64,000 bases of DNA from an uncultured Acetatifactor sp. (lineage in GTDB: Bacteria; Bacillota; Clostridia; Lachnospirales; Lachnospiraceae), in assembly GCA_947586055.1 (NCBI GenBank), contig CANPXL010000005.1, positions 1 to 64,000 on the forward strand, read 5' to 3'. The notes beneath the pieces are model-generated. The model was given only the letters and a program-made list of their open reading frames with translations. It had not been told where the DNA came from and made no database searches. Both the position numbers and the translations under genes were made by a program. Shown in pieces: positions 34,363 to 44,414 of the stretch (within the stretch, counting starts at the first letter, position 1; every line of letters begins with the position of its first letter).

Positions 34363-35447
34363 AGCTTCTGTCGATCGCAGTACCGTGCTACAATTCGGAA
34401 AAATACATGAGAAAATGCGTGGAGTCTCTGCTGCCCGGGGGTGAGGACGTGGAGATCATCATAGTGGACGACGGCTCCGATAAGGACGATACGGCCCGGA
34501 TCGCGGACGAGTATCAGGAGCGCTATCCCGCCATCGTAAAGGCGGTCCACAAGGAAAACGGCGGCCACGGGTCCGCGGTGAACGCGGGGATCGACGCCGC
34601 CACCGGTCTCTATTTCAAGGTGGTTGACAGCGACGACTGGGTGAAGGAGGAAGCCTACAGACAGGTGCTCGACACCCTGCGGCAGCTGGCGGGGGGAGCC
34701 GCGGCGCTGGACATGATGATCTGTAACTATGTGTACGAAAAAGAGGGAGAAAAGCGCAAAAAGGTGATCCGCTACCGCCACACGCTTCCCAGGGACCAGA
34801 TGTTTACATGGGACGACTGCCACCATTTCCTGAAGGGCCATTACATCCTGATGCATTCCGTGATTTTCCGGACACAGCTTCTGAGAGAGTGCGGCTTAAG
34901 ACTTCCGGAGCATACCTTTTATGTGGACAATCTTTACGTGTTCGAGCCCCTTCCCTATGTACAGAACCTGTATTATCTCGATGTGAATTTCTACCGCTAT
35001 TACATCGGCCGGGACGATCAGTCCGTCAATGAGAACGTCATGATCTCACGGATCGACCAGCAGCTTCTGGTCAACAGGCTGATGATCGACTACCTGACGG
35101 AAAGAAAGGCGGAGCTTATAAAAAACAGGCGCAGATACCAATATATGCGCAATTATCTTGAGATCATCACCACCGTCTCGTCCGTTCTGCTGATTCGCTC
35201 GGGCACAGAGGAAAATCTTGAGAAGAAAAAGAAACTTTGGAATTATCTGAAGGAAAAGGACAGAAAGCTCTTTTTGTGGATGCGCAGCGGCATCATGGGC
35301 GAAACCATGAACCTGCCCGGCAGGGGGGGGAAGGAAAATCTCCGTAAGAGCATACAGGATCTGTCAGAAAATCTTCAAGTTCAACTAAAACTGCAGACGG
35401 ACCGGGTCAGTTTCGCTGCTGCGCGAGAGAAGTGCGGACAGCCGTGA
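34359..35447 (+). CDS. Family 2 glycosyltransferase
   Basis: This 362-residue GT-A fold enzyme starts LLSIAVPCYNSEKYM, then IIIVDDGS, GHGSAVNAGID and the metal-binding VVDSDDW. There is no clear membrane helix, so it is probably cytoplasmic or peripheral. The acceptor and sugar are unknown. It starts at GTG 34359, overlapping the SfsA-MutY stop codon, so the two are coupled. Its last 41 bases overlap the convergent PAP2 gene. Confidence 0.88.
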   Translation: MKLLSIAVPCYNSEKYMRKCVESLLPGGEDVEIIIVDDGSDKDDTARIADEYQERYPAIVKAVHKENGGHGSAVNAGIDAATGLYFKVVDSDDWVKEEAYRQVLDTLRQLAGGAAALDMMICNYVYEKEGEKRKKVIRYRHTLPRDQMFTWDDCHHFLKGHYILMHSVIFRTQLLRECGLRLPEHTFYVDNLYVFEPLPYVQNLYYLDVNFYRYYIGRDDQSVNENVMISRIDQQLLVNRLMIDYLTERKAELIKNRRRYQYMRNYLEIITTVSSVLLIRSGTEENLEKKKKLWNYLKEKDRKLFLWMRSGIMGETMNLPGRGGKENLRKSIQDLSENLQVQLKLQTDRVSFAAAREKCGQP

Positions 35448-36072
35448 TCCGGTCTTTTCCGTAGACCAGCATATACATGACGGCGCCCAGAAGAAGGGCC
35501 GTGGCAACGTCGAACACGGAATGCTGTTTCAACAGCATGGTGGAACAGATAATGGAGACCGCAAGGAAGAACGAGACGGCCTTAACCCCTTTTTTATCGG
35601 CCAGCTTCCTGCTGTGCATCACGGCAAAATGAGCCCCCAGAGAATTGTACACATGGATGCTGGGCCAGAGGTTCGTAGGGGTATCCGTCTGCCAGAGCAG
35701 GCCGACCAGACGGGAAAATACGTTGTCTCTGGGCATTGTCACAGGCCGAAGGTCGTGCCCGTTGGGCCAGAGGGTGGATACGATCAGAAAGACGGCCATG
35801 CCCGTCATCAGAAAAACGCAGGCGCGGTAATATTCCTGTTTGTCCTGAAACATCAGGAAGACCACCACTGCCGCCACATAGAAAAACCAGAGAAGGTAGG
35901 GGACGATGAATACCTCGCAGAAGGGGATCGCGTCGTCCAGCGCCAGATGGATCACGCGGTATGTGGTGACATCCTGTTCCAGCCATGCGAACCAGCAGAG
36001 ATAAACGGCCATAAAGAACAGAAGAGGCAGGATGTGTTTATATTTTACATACAGTCGAATCCAGTTTTTCAT
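35407..36072 (-). CDS. PAP2-family membrane phosphatase-like protein
   Basis: This 221-residue protein has about six membrane helices. The PAP2 signature appears in modified form: HDLRPVT, WPSIHVYNSLGAH and LLKQHSVFDV, giving R-P, P-S-x-H and H-x3-D. This pattern fits the PAP2_3/Aur1-like branch, which acts on lipid phosphates or transfers head groups. It is convergent with, and overlaps, the glycosyltransferase gene. AAGGAT lies about 13 bases before the ATG. Confidence 0.8.
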   Translation of the reverse strand: MKNWIRLYVKYKHILPLLFFMAVYLCWFAWLEQDVTTYRVIHLALDDAIPFCEVFIVPYLLWFFYVAAVVVFLMFQDKQEYYRACVFLMTGMAVFLIVSTLWPNGHDLRPVTMPRDNVFSRLVGLLWQTDTPTNLWPSIHVYNSLGAHFAVMHSRKLADKKGVKAVSFFLAVSIICSTMLLKQHSVFDVATALLLGAVMYMLVYGKDRITAVRTSLAQQRN

Positions 36073-36118
36073 TTCAGATCAGATCCTTCCGAAGCTTTCT
36101 CGCTTCCTTTTCCCTTTC

Positions 36119-36146
36119 AGTATAGTCCGAATCCTCAAAAAATCAA
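36119..36146 (-). promoter_or_regulatory. Promoter of the PAP2 gene
   Basis: Read on the minus strand: TTGATT (36146-36141), a 16-base spacer and TATACT (36124-36119), about 47 bases before the ATG. Confidence 0.5.
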
Positions 36147-36212
36147 CCGTTTTTTTTATTCTTTGGAAAGATTCAGATTTTGTTAAGATTTTCGGCCGCC
36201 GCCCCAGCCGCC

Positions 36213-36242
36213 TTGACCGTGTCATGGCCCGTGTGGTACAAT
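36213..36242 (+). promoter_or_regulatory. Promoter of the GH39-GH43 gene
   Basis: TTGACC at 36213-36218, an 18-base spacer and TACAAT at 36237-36242, 48 bases before the ATG. Confidence 0.6.
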
Positions 36243-36289
36243 GACAGATATAAAAAAGGCAGGATCGTCTGCTGAAACGGGGGCAAAGC

Positions 36290-39200
36290 ATGAAAGAGAG
36301 CAGGAACAGAAGAGACTTGGATCTGTCGTCGGAAACCGCCGTGCCGTTCCATAACAATGTGGACTTCTGCGTGGGGACGGGCCGCATGGGACTCGCGCTG
36401 CACAAGGAGTATATGGAACAGCTGAAGCTGGTGCAGGAATATATCGGCTTTGACCACATCAGGGGACACGGCCTGTTCTGCGACGACATGGCAATTTATC
36501 AGGTGGAGCAGGACGGCGCCGTCACTTATAACTTTACCTACCTCGACAGAGTCATGGACGACTACCGTGGCCTCGGGCTCAGACCCTTTCTGGAGCTGGG
36601 CTTTATGCCCGGGAAGATGGCAGGCGGTACGCAGACCGTATTTTACTGGAAAGGGAACGTGACGCCCCCCGCTTCCTACGAGGCGTGGACGGATATGGTG
36701 AAGGCGGTCCTTACGCATCTTTGCCAGAGATACGGCAGGGACGATGTGGTCACATGGCCGGTGGAGGTCTGGAACGAGCCGAATCTCCCCGGATTCTGGG
36801 AACACGCCGACATGGAGGAATATTTTAAGCTCTTTCACCGCACGTTTCTTGCCGTGAAGGAGGTGGACGGCCGCTTTCAGGTGGGCGGGCCCGCCGTGTG
36901 CGGCGGCAGCGATGAAAAGTGGATCCGCGCCTTTCTGGAATACTGCTCGAAGAACCGGCTGGCGGTAGACTTTGTGACGAGACATCACTATACCACGGAG
37001 TTTCCAGACCACGTAGGGCATTACGGCTACGCGGAGCTGATGCGGGCGGAGGACGGCTTCGCCAATCTTCGCACGACCAGAGACATTATCGACAGTTTTC
37101 CGGAGTACAAGGGACTTAAGATCCATATTACGGAATTCAACACTTCCTACATACCGAACTGTCCTCTTCACGACACCAACCAGAACGCCGCCTTTCTGGC
37201 GCAGCAGCTTTCCCGGCTGGGCGAGGGGAACGAATCCTATTCCTACTGGACCTTCGGGGATGTGTTTGAAGAGCAGGGCGTGCCCTTTACGCCCTTTCAC
37301 GGAGGGTTCGGGCTCGTGGCAAACGGATGTATCCCCAAGCCCACCTTCTGGACATTTGTGTTCTTCAAAAAGCTGAAGGAAAAAGAGGGGATCTGCATTT
37401 ACCGGGACGACAACGCCGTGGTGATGCGGCTTTCGGACGGCAGCCTGCGGGGCGTTTTGTGGAACATGACCAACGAAAGGACGGGAGAAGCGCTGGATTT
37501 TGTCCTGACGCTTCCGGGGGAAGGGCAGGGCTGCCTGCTGACCAGACTGGTCGATGAGGAACACTGCAACCCCCTGAAAATCTGGCACGACATGGGAGAG
37601 CCGGCAAACCCTTCCCGGGAAGAGATTACGCTTTTGAGGGAAGCGTCCGTTCCCCTTACCCGCACGGCGCGCACTTTCCGGCGAAACGACGAAGCCCTGG
37701 CAAAGATCCGGGTGGAGGAAAACGGCGTGCTGTACTTCCAGTGGACGCCGGGGGAGGTGAAACCGGATCCGGGTTATTCCTACGAGCGCGCCATGCAGTA
37801 TCCACAGATCAACCCCGTCACGCGGCTTGACTATCCCGACCCGGATGTGATCCGGGTGGAAGATACTTATTATATGGTAAGCACCACCATGCATTTCATG
37901 CCGGGGTGCGAGATTCTGCGCTCCTTTGATCTGAGAAACTGGGAACACGCGGCTTATGTCTACGATACCCTCGACGGCACGCCCGGCCAGAAGCTTCAGG
38001 ACGGAGAGAATATCTACGGGAAGGGCATGTGGGCCGCGTCCCTCCGATACCGGAAGGACAGGGACGGCGCCGGCGGCTCCTTCTATGTCTGCTTTGTGGC
38101 CAACGATACCCATAAGACCTATCTTTACACGGCAAGGGACATCGAGGGGCCATGGGAGAAAAGGCAGATCGAGGGCTTTTATCACGACGCCTCTCTTTTG
38201 TTTGACGACGACGGCAGCGTCTATATCGCCTACGGCGGCCGGGACATTTATATCACCCAGCTGAAGGAGGATTTAAGCGGCCCGCTGGAGGGCGGCCTCC
38301 ACAGGCTGGCCGTCAGCGACGGGGACAATCCGTTCCTCGGATATGAGGGGACGCATTTTTATAAGATAAAAGGAAAATATTACCTGTTCCTGATCCATTC
38401 CAGAAGGGACAGATGGCGCAGGACGGAAAGCTGCTTTATGGCGGATTCCCTTCAGGGAGAATTTACCGGCGGCGACGTGCTGGACGACGACAGGGGATAC
38501 TGCGGTCAGGGCGTGGCCCAGGGCGGGATCGTCGATACGCCGGACGGGAAATGGTACGCCGTGCTGTTCCAGGACAGCGGCGCGGTGGGAAGGATCCCGG
38601 TGGTCGTTCCCGTGACATGGAAGGACGACAGGCCCGTGTTTGGAGACGACGGCCTGATCCCGGAGAAATTTCCGCTGGAGAGCACGAAACCGGGCTACAG
38701 ATACCGGCCCCTTGTGGACAGCGACGATTTCCGCGGCCCGCTGAAGGACTGCTGGCAGTTCAATCATGAGCCGGATTTATCGCTCGTCTGCCACGACAGG
38801 GAGCGGGGCGCCTTTCGGGTGACCACCGGGAAAGTCTGCGGCGAGCTGACCCAGGCGGTCAACACTCTGACACAGAGAATGCTGTACCCCGGCTGCGCCG
38901 CGGAGGTGACGGTGGACGGCAGCGGACTTGGGGACGGGGATTACGCGGGGCTCTGCGCGCTTCAGGGCTGTTACGGCATGATCGCCCTGACCCGAAGGGA
39001 AGGGAAACTGTTTCTTGTGACGCTCACCGCCGTGTCGGGGGAAGAGACGGCAGGGGCCGGGGGAAAGGACGGCGCCCGGGGCGCGGCTGCTTCCGGCGCG
39101 GCATGGCGGGAATGGGAAGCCGTGCCTGTGGGCGAGGAACCGGTGCGGCTTAAGCTGGAAGCCGACTTTACCCGCATGAAAGACACGGCCTCCTTCTATT

Positions 39201-39379
39201 ATTGGAAGAAAGAGGGAGAGAGGGGCTTTTTCGGAAGGTGGGAAAAGACCGGGCCCGACCACAGGCTTTTCTTCCGGCTGGATCACTTTACGGGATGCCG
39301 GTTCGGCCTGGCGGTGTTTTCCACCCTGCGGGCGGGGGGCGCCGGAACTTTTTCGGACTTTCAATATCGAAAACGCTGA
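36290..39379 (+). CDS. GH39-GH43 fusion glycosidase (beta-xylosidase-like)
   Basis: This 1029-residue protein has no signal peptide, so it should act in the cytoplasm on imported oligosaccharides. Residues 1-490 resemble GH39, with acid/base E163 in EVWNEPN and nucleophile E282 in ITEFNTSY. Residues about 505-800 resemble GH43 (YPDPDVIRVEDTYYM, with an aspartate as expected for the base). Residues about 815-1029 form a beta-sandwich-like tail as in GH43 xylosidases. GH39 and GH43 enzymes often cut xylose- or arabinose-containing glycans. It is monocistronic, 197 bases before the sugar-transport locus. Confidence 0.88.
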   Translation: MKESRNRRDLDLSSETAVPFHNNVDFCVGTGRMGLALHKEYMEQLKLVQEYIGFDHIRGHGLFCDDMAIYQVEQDGAVTYNFTYLDRVMDDYRGLGLRPFLELGFMPGKMAGGTQTVFYWKGNVTPPASYEAWTDMVKAVLTHLCQRYGRDDVVTWPVEVWNEPNLPGFWEHADMEEYFKLFHRTFLAVKEVDGRFQVGGPAVCGGSDEKWIRAFLEYCSKNRLAVDFVTRHHYTTEFPDHVGHYGYAELMRAEDGFANLRTTRDIIDSFPEYKGLKIHITEFNTSYIPNCPLHDTNQNAAFLAQQLSRLGEGNESYSYWTFGDVFEEQGVPFTPFHGGFGLVANGCIPKPTFWTFVFFKKLKEKEGICIYRDDNAVVMRLSDGSLRGVLWNMTNERTGEALDFVLTLPGEGQGCLLTRLVDEEHCNPLKIWHDMGEPANPSREEITLLREASVPLTRTARTFRRNDEALAKIRVEENGVLYFQWTPGEVKPDPGYSYERAMQYPQINPVTRLDYPDPDVIRVEDTYYMVSTTMHFMPGCEILRSFDLRNWEHAAYVYDTLDGTPGQKLQDGENIYGKGMWAASLRYRKDRDGAGGSFYVCFVANDTHKTYLYTARDIEGPWEKRQIEGFYHDASLLFDDDGSVYIAYGGRDIYITQLKEDLSGPLEGGLHRLAVSDGDNPFLGYEGTHFYKIKGKYYLFLIHSRRDRWRRTESCFMADSLQGEFTGGDVLDDDRGYCGQGVAQGGIVDTPDGKWYAVLFQDSGAVGRIPVVVPVTWKDDRPVFGDDGLIPEKFPLESTKPGYRYRPLVDSDDFRGPLKDCWQFNHEPDLSLVCHDRERGAFRVTTGKVCGELTQAVNTLTQRMLYPGCAAEVTVDGSGLGDGDYAGLCALQGCYGMIALTRREGKLFLVTLTAVSGEETAGAGGKDGARGAAASGAAWREWEAVPVGEEPVRLKLEADFTRMKDTASFYYWKKEGERGFFGRWEKTGPDHRLFFRLDHFTGCRFGLAVFSTLRAGGAGTFSDFQYRKR

Positions 39380-39483
39380 TTTTTTTCGGTATTTTTCCCA
39401 TAAACAGGCGGGGCCTGGTGTGCAACATGCACAAAAGGAAAGCAATTTCTGAAAGAAAATTAGCAATAAATGAAGAGCAGGGG

Positions 39484-39512
39484 TAGACATTTTTGGTGTA
39501 TTATGCTATTAT
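39484..39512 (+). promoter_or_regulatory. Promoter of the carbohydrate-uptake locus
   Basis: TAGACA at 39484-39489, a 17-base spacer and TATTAT at 39507-39512 with TG at 39504-39505 (extended -10). Confidence 0.65.
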
Positions 39513-39575
39513 AGTTAAGAAGTGAAAACCTTTTGTGCGAAAAATGCAATGAATACAGGTTTTGTGGAGGAAAGT

Positions 39576-42533
39576 ATGAAGAGCTCTGTAAAGAAGATTA
39601 TTGTGACAGTGGCAGTCGTGGCGGTGATAGCGTTGATTGCTTTCCTTATGTCTCTGCGCGGCGTCGAGGATTTCCATGAGAAATACGCGGGTGTCGATCT
39701 GACGAAAGACGTGGAGGGCATGGAGAGAACGGGAACCTACACGGGATACCTGAATGATCATGCCGATGCGGCGCATCCCGCACAGAATGTGGACGTGGAT
39801 CTGTATGACTACGACGCAGAGGGCTCCGTAGAAGTGTACAACGACTATGAGGGAGAGGAAAAGGCGCTCTTTACCGGGACCGGATCCAGGGTCACCTGGA
39901 AGGTGAACGTGCCTGAGACGGGATTCTACAATATATATATAGAATATCTTCTCCCGGAATCCAGAGGCGTGGCGGCGGAGCGAATTGTGTACTTAAACGG
40001 CGAGATCCCCTTCGAGGATGCCCGGAACATTTCCTTCACGAGGATCTGGACGGACGCCGGCGAGCCGAAGGTCGATAACCAGGGAAATGAGATCAGGCCC
40101 AGCCAGGTCGAGGTGTTTGACTGGCAGGACACCTGCTTCAGAGACGATATGGGCTATATCACCGAGCCTTACATGTTTTATCTGGAAGCCGGCGAGAATA
40201 CCATCGGTCTCGAAGCGGAAAACGAGCCCATGGTCTTAAGGCGTCTGGCGCTGAACGAAGTGCAGAAGCTCGACACCTATCAGGAATATCTGGCGAAGCA
40301 GCCGGCGGACACCGCTTCCGATGCGGCAAAGAATTATTTGGAAGTGATCGAGGGCGAGGATTCCACTTACCGTTCCGAATCTTCTCTTTATGCAAAATAT
40401 GACAGATCTTCTCCGACGACCCAGCCGAACAGCGTTACAAAGACCGTCCTGAACTATGTGGGCGGCGAAGCGTGGAGAAGCTCCGGGCAGTGGATCGAAT
40501 GGGATTTCGAGGTGCCGGAGGACGGCTATTACAACATCACCGTCAAGGGGCGCCAGAATTATTCCCGCGGCGTTGTGTCCAGCAGAAGCGTGTACATAGA
40601 CGGCGAGATTCCCTTTGACGAGATGAAGGAGATTTCCTTTGAGTACAGCAACGACTGGAATTACCTGACGCTGGCCGACAAGGAGGGAACCCCTTACAAT
40701 TTCTACCTGACGAAAGGCGCGCACACCATTCGCTTGGAAGCGACTCTGGGCGGCGTGGGAGCCATCCTGGAGGAACTGGAAGATTCCACCTTCCGCCTGA
40801 ACCAGATTTACAGAAAGATCCTGGTGTACACCGGAGCGACTCCGGACCAGTACAGAGACTACTATATAGAGAGAAGCTATCCCGAGGTTATGGAGGCCAT
40901 GGATCTGGAGGCCAAGAGGCTGTTCAAGATCGTGGACGACATGGTGGCCTACAGCGGACAGAAGGCAGACAACATTGCGACTGCCCAGACGGTGGCCCAG
41001 CAGCTGGAGCGTTTCTGCAAGAAGCCTCAGAAGATCACGCTGGAGTTTACGACCTTCAAGGACAATATCACGTCTCTGGGAACCGCGTCCCTGAACCTGA
41101 GCGAGACCAAGCTTGACATTGATTACCTCGTGGTCAGCGGAACTAACGCGAAGCCCGAGAAGAAACAGGCGAATGTGTTCACAAAGCTGTGGCACGAGAT
41201 GAAATCCTTCGCGGCGTCGTTTGTTGTGGACTACAACGCCGTGGGCGATGTGTATGACGAGAGCGGCAGCGACAACATCGTAAAGGTATGGGTGCTTACC
41301 GGACGGGATCAGGGCACCATCTTAAAGTCCATGGTGGACGATACCTTTACTCCCGAGACCGGCGTCAAGGTTAACGTGGAAGTGGTCGATCCCGGCGCGT
41401 TGATGAACGCGGTCATGGCGGGAAGGGGACCTAACGTAGTGCTTTCCGTCGGCGCTGACCAGCCTGTGAACTATGCGCTGCGAAACGCGGTGGAAGATAT
41501 CACGCAGTTTGACGACTGGGAGGAAGTGCTCTCCCATTATACGCCCAGCTCCTATGAGCAGTACGGACTGGACGGCCATATTTACGCGGTGCCTGAGACC
41601 CAGACTTTTAACGTGATGTTCTACAGAAAGGACGTCCTTGAGGAACTGGAGCTTGAGATCCCCAATACCTGGCAGGAACTGATCGAGATGATGCCCACCA
41701 TTCAGGGCAACAACCTCTCCATCGGCATTCCTACCGCGGCGGGCAGCAGCGCGACGGCGACCGCGAGCACGGCGGTGGCTTCCAACGCCCCGGATCTTTC
41801 CCTGTACTTTACGCTGCTTTTCCAGTACGGCGGCGATATGTACAACGAATCCGGAACGAAGACCACGGTGGACGACGAAGCCGGCGTGAGAGCGTTCAAG
41901 GATTACGTCAGATACTTTAACGATTACGGACTTCCTACGGTGTACGACTTTGTGAGCCGTTTCCGTTCCGGAGAGATGCCCATCGGTATCGCGGCATACT
42001 CCACATACAACACCCTGATGGTATCGGCTCCCGAGATCCGCGGGCTCTGGGATTTCACCCTGATCCCCGGCACGGAGCGCACCGCGGAGGACGGAACCAC
42101 ATACATCGACAGATCCGATTTCATTACGGGAAACGCGACCATGATGATCGCCACGGAGGACGAAAGCTTACGGCAGGATTCCTGGGAATTCATGAAATGG
42201 TGGGCGCAGCCTGACACCCAGGTCCGGTTCGGACGCGAGATTGAGGCGCTGTTAGGGTCTTCGGCCCGGTACGCGACGGCGAACAAGGACGCATTCGTAC
42301 AGCTCTCCTGGAGCGCGGACGACATCGAGGTTCTGGACGCCCAGTGGGATCAGACCGTGGGAATCCGGGAAGTGCCCGGCGGATACTTTACCGGACGCCA
42401 TATCACCAACGCGATCCGAAAGGTGATCAACGAAAAGACCGACTCCAGAGAAACCATCATAGACTACGCCGTCACCATCAATGACGAGCTCACGAAGAAA
42501 CGGATTGAGTTCGGCCTGCCGGTAGAAGAATAG
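39576..42533 (+). CDS. Extracellular sugar-binding protein with two N-terminal CBM-like modules
   Basis: This 985-residue protein is anchored by one N-terminal helix (about 6-25, VKKIIVTVAVVAVIALIAFL). Two related beta-sandwich modules follow (about 80-240 and 255-430). They share R-G-V ... R-x-VY-x-x-GEIPF ... ISF and resemble carbohydrate-binding modules. After a helical linker the C-terminal part (about 590-980) is a family 1 solute-binding domain (VWVLTGRDQGTILKSM, VPETQTFNVMFYRKDVL). I chose ATG 39576 (GTGGAGGAAAGT upstream). It heads the locus with its permease pair. Confidence 0.87.
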   Translation: MKSSVKKIIVTVAVVAVIALIAFLMSLRGVEDFHEKYAGVDLTKDVEGMERTGTYTGYLNDHADAAHPAQNVDVDLYDYDAEGSVEVYNDYEGEEKALFTGTGSRVTWKVNVPETGFYNIYIEYLLPESRGVAAERIVYLNGEIPFEDARNISFTRIWTDAGEPKVDNQGNEIRPSQVEVFDWQDTCFRDDMGYITEPYMFYLEAGENTIGLEAENEPMVLRRLALNEVQKLDTYQEYLAKQPADTASDAAKNYLEVIEGEDSTYRSESSLYAKYDRSSPTTQPNSVTKTVLNYVGGEAWRSSGQWIEWDFEVPEDGYYNITVKGRQNYSRGVVSSRSVYIDGEIPFDEMKEISFEYSNDWNYLTLADKEGTPYNFYLTKGAHTIRLEATLGGVGAILEELEDSTFRLNQIYRKILVYTGATPDQYRDYYIERSYPEVMEAMDLEAKRLFKIVDDMVAYSGQKADNIATAQTVAQQLERFCKKPQKITLEFTTFKDNITSLGTASLNLSETKLDIDYLVVSGTNAKPEKKQANVFTKLWHEMKSFAASFVVDYNAVGDVYDESGSDNIVKVWVLTGRDQGTILKSMVDDTFTPETGVKVNVEVVDPGALMNAVMAGRGPNVVLSVGADQPVNYALRNAVEDITQFDDWEEVLSHYTPSSYEQYGLDGHIYAVPETQTFNVMFYRKDVLEELELEIPNTWQELIEMMPTIQGNNLSIGIPTAAGSSATATASTAVASNAPDLSLYFTLLFQYGGDMYNESGTKTTVDDEAGVRAFKDYVRYFNDYGLPTVYDFVSRFRSGEMPIGIAAYSTYNTLMVSAPEIRGLWDFTLIPGTERTAEDGTTYIDRSDFITGNATMMIATEDESLRQDSWEFMKWWAQPDTQVRFGREIEALLGSSARYATANKDAFVQLSWSADDIEVLDAQWDQTVGIREVPGGYFTGRHITNAIRKVINEKTDSRETIIDYAVTINDELTKKRIEFGLPVEE

Positions 42534-42544
42534 GGGAGTGAAGA

Positions 42545-43483
42545 ATGAAAGAGTATGTAAGCAAGTATTTTACCCTGCGAAAACACAACATGCAGGTGGC
42601 TTGGAAAAAAGCCAAAAAAAGCAAAATGTGTTACCTGTTCCTCCTGCCTTACGCGCTGCTGTTCACTCTGTTCTTTGTGGCGCCTGTGGTGATCTCCATC
42701 TTTTACGGGTTCACCTATTACAACATTCTGGAAAGCCCGAGGTTCATCGGACTGCAGAATTACATCAGCCTGATACTGGAGGACGACATTTTCCTCATCG
42801 GTATCAAGAACACGCTGATGATAGCCATTGTCACCGGACCGCTGGGATATATCATGTCGTTCCTGTTCGCATGGCTGATCAATGAACTGCCCAGATGGGT
42901 GCGAAGCGTGGCGGTGGTTGTGTTCTACGCCCCCTCCATCGCGGGCAACTGCTTCACGATCTTCTCCGTGTTCTTCCGGGGCGACGCTTACGGATATGTA
43001 AACGCGTTCCTGATGAACGTAGGCATCATAGACACGCCGATCCTTTGGTTCATCAACCCGACCTACATGCTGCCGATCTGTATGCTGGTCATCCTGTGGA
43101 TGAGTCTGGGAACCGGATTCCTCTCCTTTGTGGCAGGTCTTCAGGGCGTGGACAGATCCCAGTTTGAAGCCGGCTACATGGACGGTATCAAGAACCGCTG
43201 GCAGGAGCTGTGGTACATAACGCTCCCCAACATGAAGCCCATGCTGATGTTCGGCGCGGTCATGTCCATCACTCAGGCTTTCGGCGTGTGCGACGTCACC
43301 ATGGCTCTCTGCGGATATCCCAGTACGGATTACGCGGCCCGCACCATTGTGACCCACCTGTTCGACTACGGCTTCACCAGGTTTGAGATGGGTTATGCAT
43401 GCGCCATCGCAACCATCCTGTTCCTGATGATGATACTTTGTAACAAAGCAATCCAAAGTCTGTTGAGGAGAGTAGGAACCTGA
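42545..43483 (+). CDS. CUT1 sugar ABC transporter permease (MalF/LacF type)
   Basis: This 312-residue membrane protein has six predicted helices. The cytoplasmic ATPase-contact motif E-A-A-x3-G appears in variant form as FEAGYMDGIKNRWQELWYITLPNMKP. It lies 11 bases after the binding-protein gene, with GGGAGTGAAG before the ATG, and pairs with the next permease. Confidence 0.92.
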   Translation: MKEYVSKYFTLRKHNMQVAWKKAKKSKMCYLFLLPYALLFTLFFVAPVVISIFYGFTYYNILESPRFIGLQNYISLILEDDIFLIGIKNTLMIAIVTGPLGYIMSFLFAWLINELPRWVRSVAVVVFYAPSIAGNCFTIFSVFFRGDAYGYVNAFLMNVGIIDTPILWFINPTYMLPICMLVILWMSLGTGFLSFVAGLQGVDRSQFEAGYMDGIKNRWQELWYITLPNMKPMLMFGAVMSITQAFGVCDVTMALCGYPSTDYAARTIVTHLFDYGFTRFEMGYACAIATILFLMMILCNKAIQSLLRRVGT

Positions 43484-43484
43484 T

Positions 43485-44396
43485 ATGAGCAAGAAGAACA
43501 AGAAAAGAGAGCAAGAAAACGTAGAAGCTGTATACCACAAAAAGCTGGTAAAGAGAAGAAAACCCAACCGCTCTATCGCAGGAGACTTCTTTCTGTATCT
43601 GTTCCTGTTCCTGGTGGCTGTGGTAATGGTATTTCCCATCGTCTATGCGGTGAGCAGCGCGCTGAAGCCTTTGGATGAACTGTTTAAGTTCCCTCCGAAG
43701 ATCCTTGCGCAGAATCCCACGATGGACAATTTTTCCGATCTGTTCGTGACCATGGGAAAATCATGGGTGACTTTCTCGAGATACCTGTTTAACACGGTGT
43801 TCATCACCTTCGTGGGAACGGCAGGAAACCTGATCGTGGCTTCCATGGGAGCGTTTGTGCTGGCGAAGTACGAATTCCCCGGCAACCAGACTTTCTTCAA
43901 GCTGGTCACCGTGGCAATGATGTTCACCGGCTACGTTACCCAGATCCCGAACTACCTGATCCTGAACGCGCTGGGATGGATCGATACCTACTGGGCTATC
44001 GTGATTCCGGCGTTCGCATCGCCGATGAACCTCTTCCTGATGAAGCAGTTCATGGAAGGGCTTCCCACCTCCCTGATCGAGGCGGCAAAGATCGACGGCG
44101 CCAGTGAATGGCGCGTGTTCAGCGGTATCGTGATGCCCAATGTAAAACCGGCGTGGATGACGCTGATCATCTTCTCGGTGCAGGGGCTCTGGAACAATAA
44201 GGCCGCAACCTTCATCTATTCCGAGGAAAAGAAGACGCTGGTATATGCCATGCAGCAGATCCAGAGCGGCGGTATCGCCAGAACCGGACAGGGCGCGGCA
44301 GTGCTGGTCGTCCTGATGGTGGTTCCCATCGCGATCTTCATCTTCTCCGAAAGCCAGATCCTGGAGACGATGGCAAGTTCAGGTCTGAAGGATTAA
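43485..44396 (+). CDS. CUT1 sugar ABC transporter permease (MalG type)
   Basis: This is a 303-residue protein with six predicted helices. The ATPase-contact motif is IEAAKIDGASEWRVFSGIVMPNVKP. A lysine-rich N-terminus precedes the first helix. It lies one base after its partner permease and ends just before the NHL-protein gene. Confidence 0.93.
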   Translation: MSKKNKKREQENVEAVYHKKLVKRRKPNRSIAGDFFLYLFLFLVAVVMVFPIVYAVSSALKPLDELFKFPPKILAQNPTMDNFSDLFVTMGKSWVTFSRYLFNTVFITFVGTAGNLIVASMGAFVLAKYEFPGNQTFFKLVTVAMMFTGYVTQIPNYLILNALGWIDTYWAIVIPAFASPMNLFLMKQFMEGLPTSLIEAAKIDGASEWRVFSGIVMPNVKPAWMTLIIFSVQGLWNNKAATFIYSEEKKTLVYAMQQIQSGGIARTGQGAAVLVVLMVVPIAIFIFSESQILETMASSGLKD

Positions 44397-44414
44397 CAGG
44401 GAATGAGGTGGCGT

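Noticed and set aside
36173..38185. Long minus-strand open frame opposite the GH39-GH43 gene
   Set aside because: It is antisense to a gene with clear catalytic motifs; GC-rich codon bias keeps the opposite strand free of stops.
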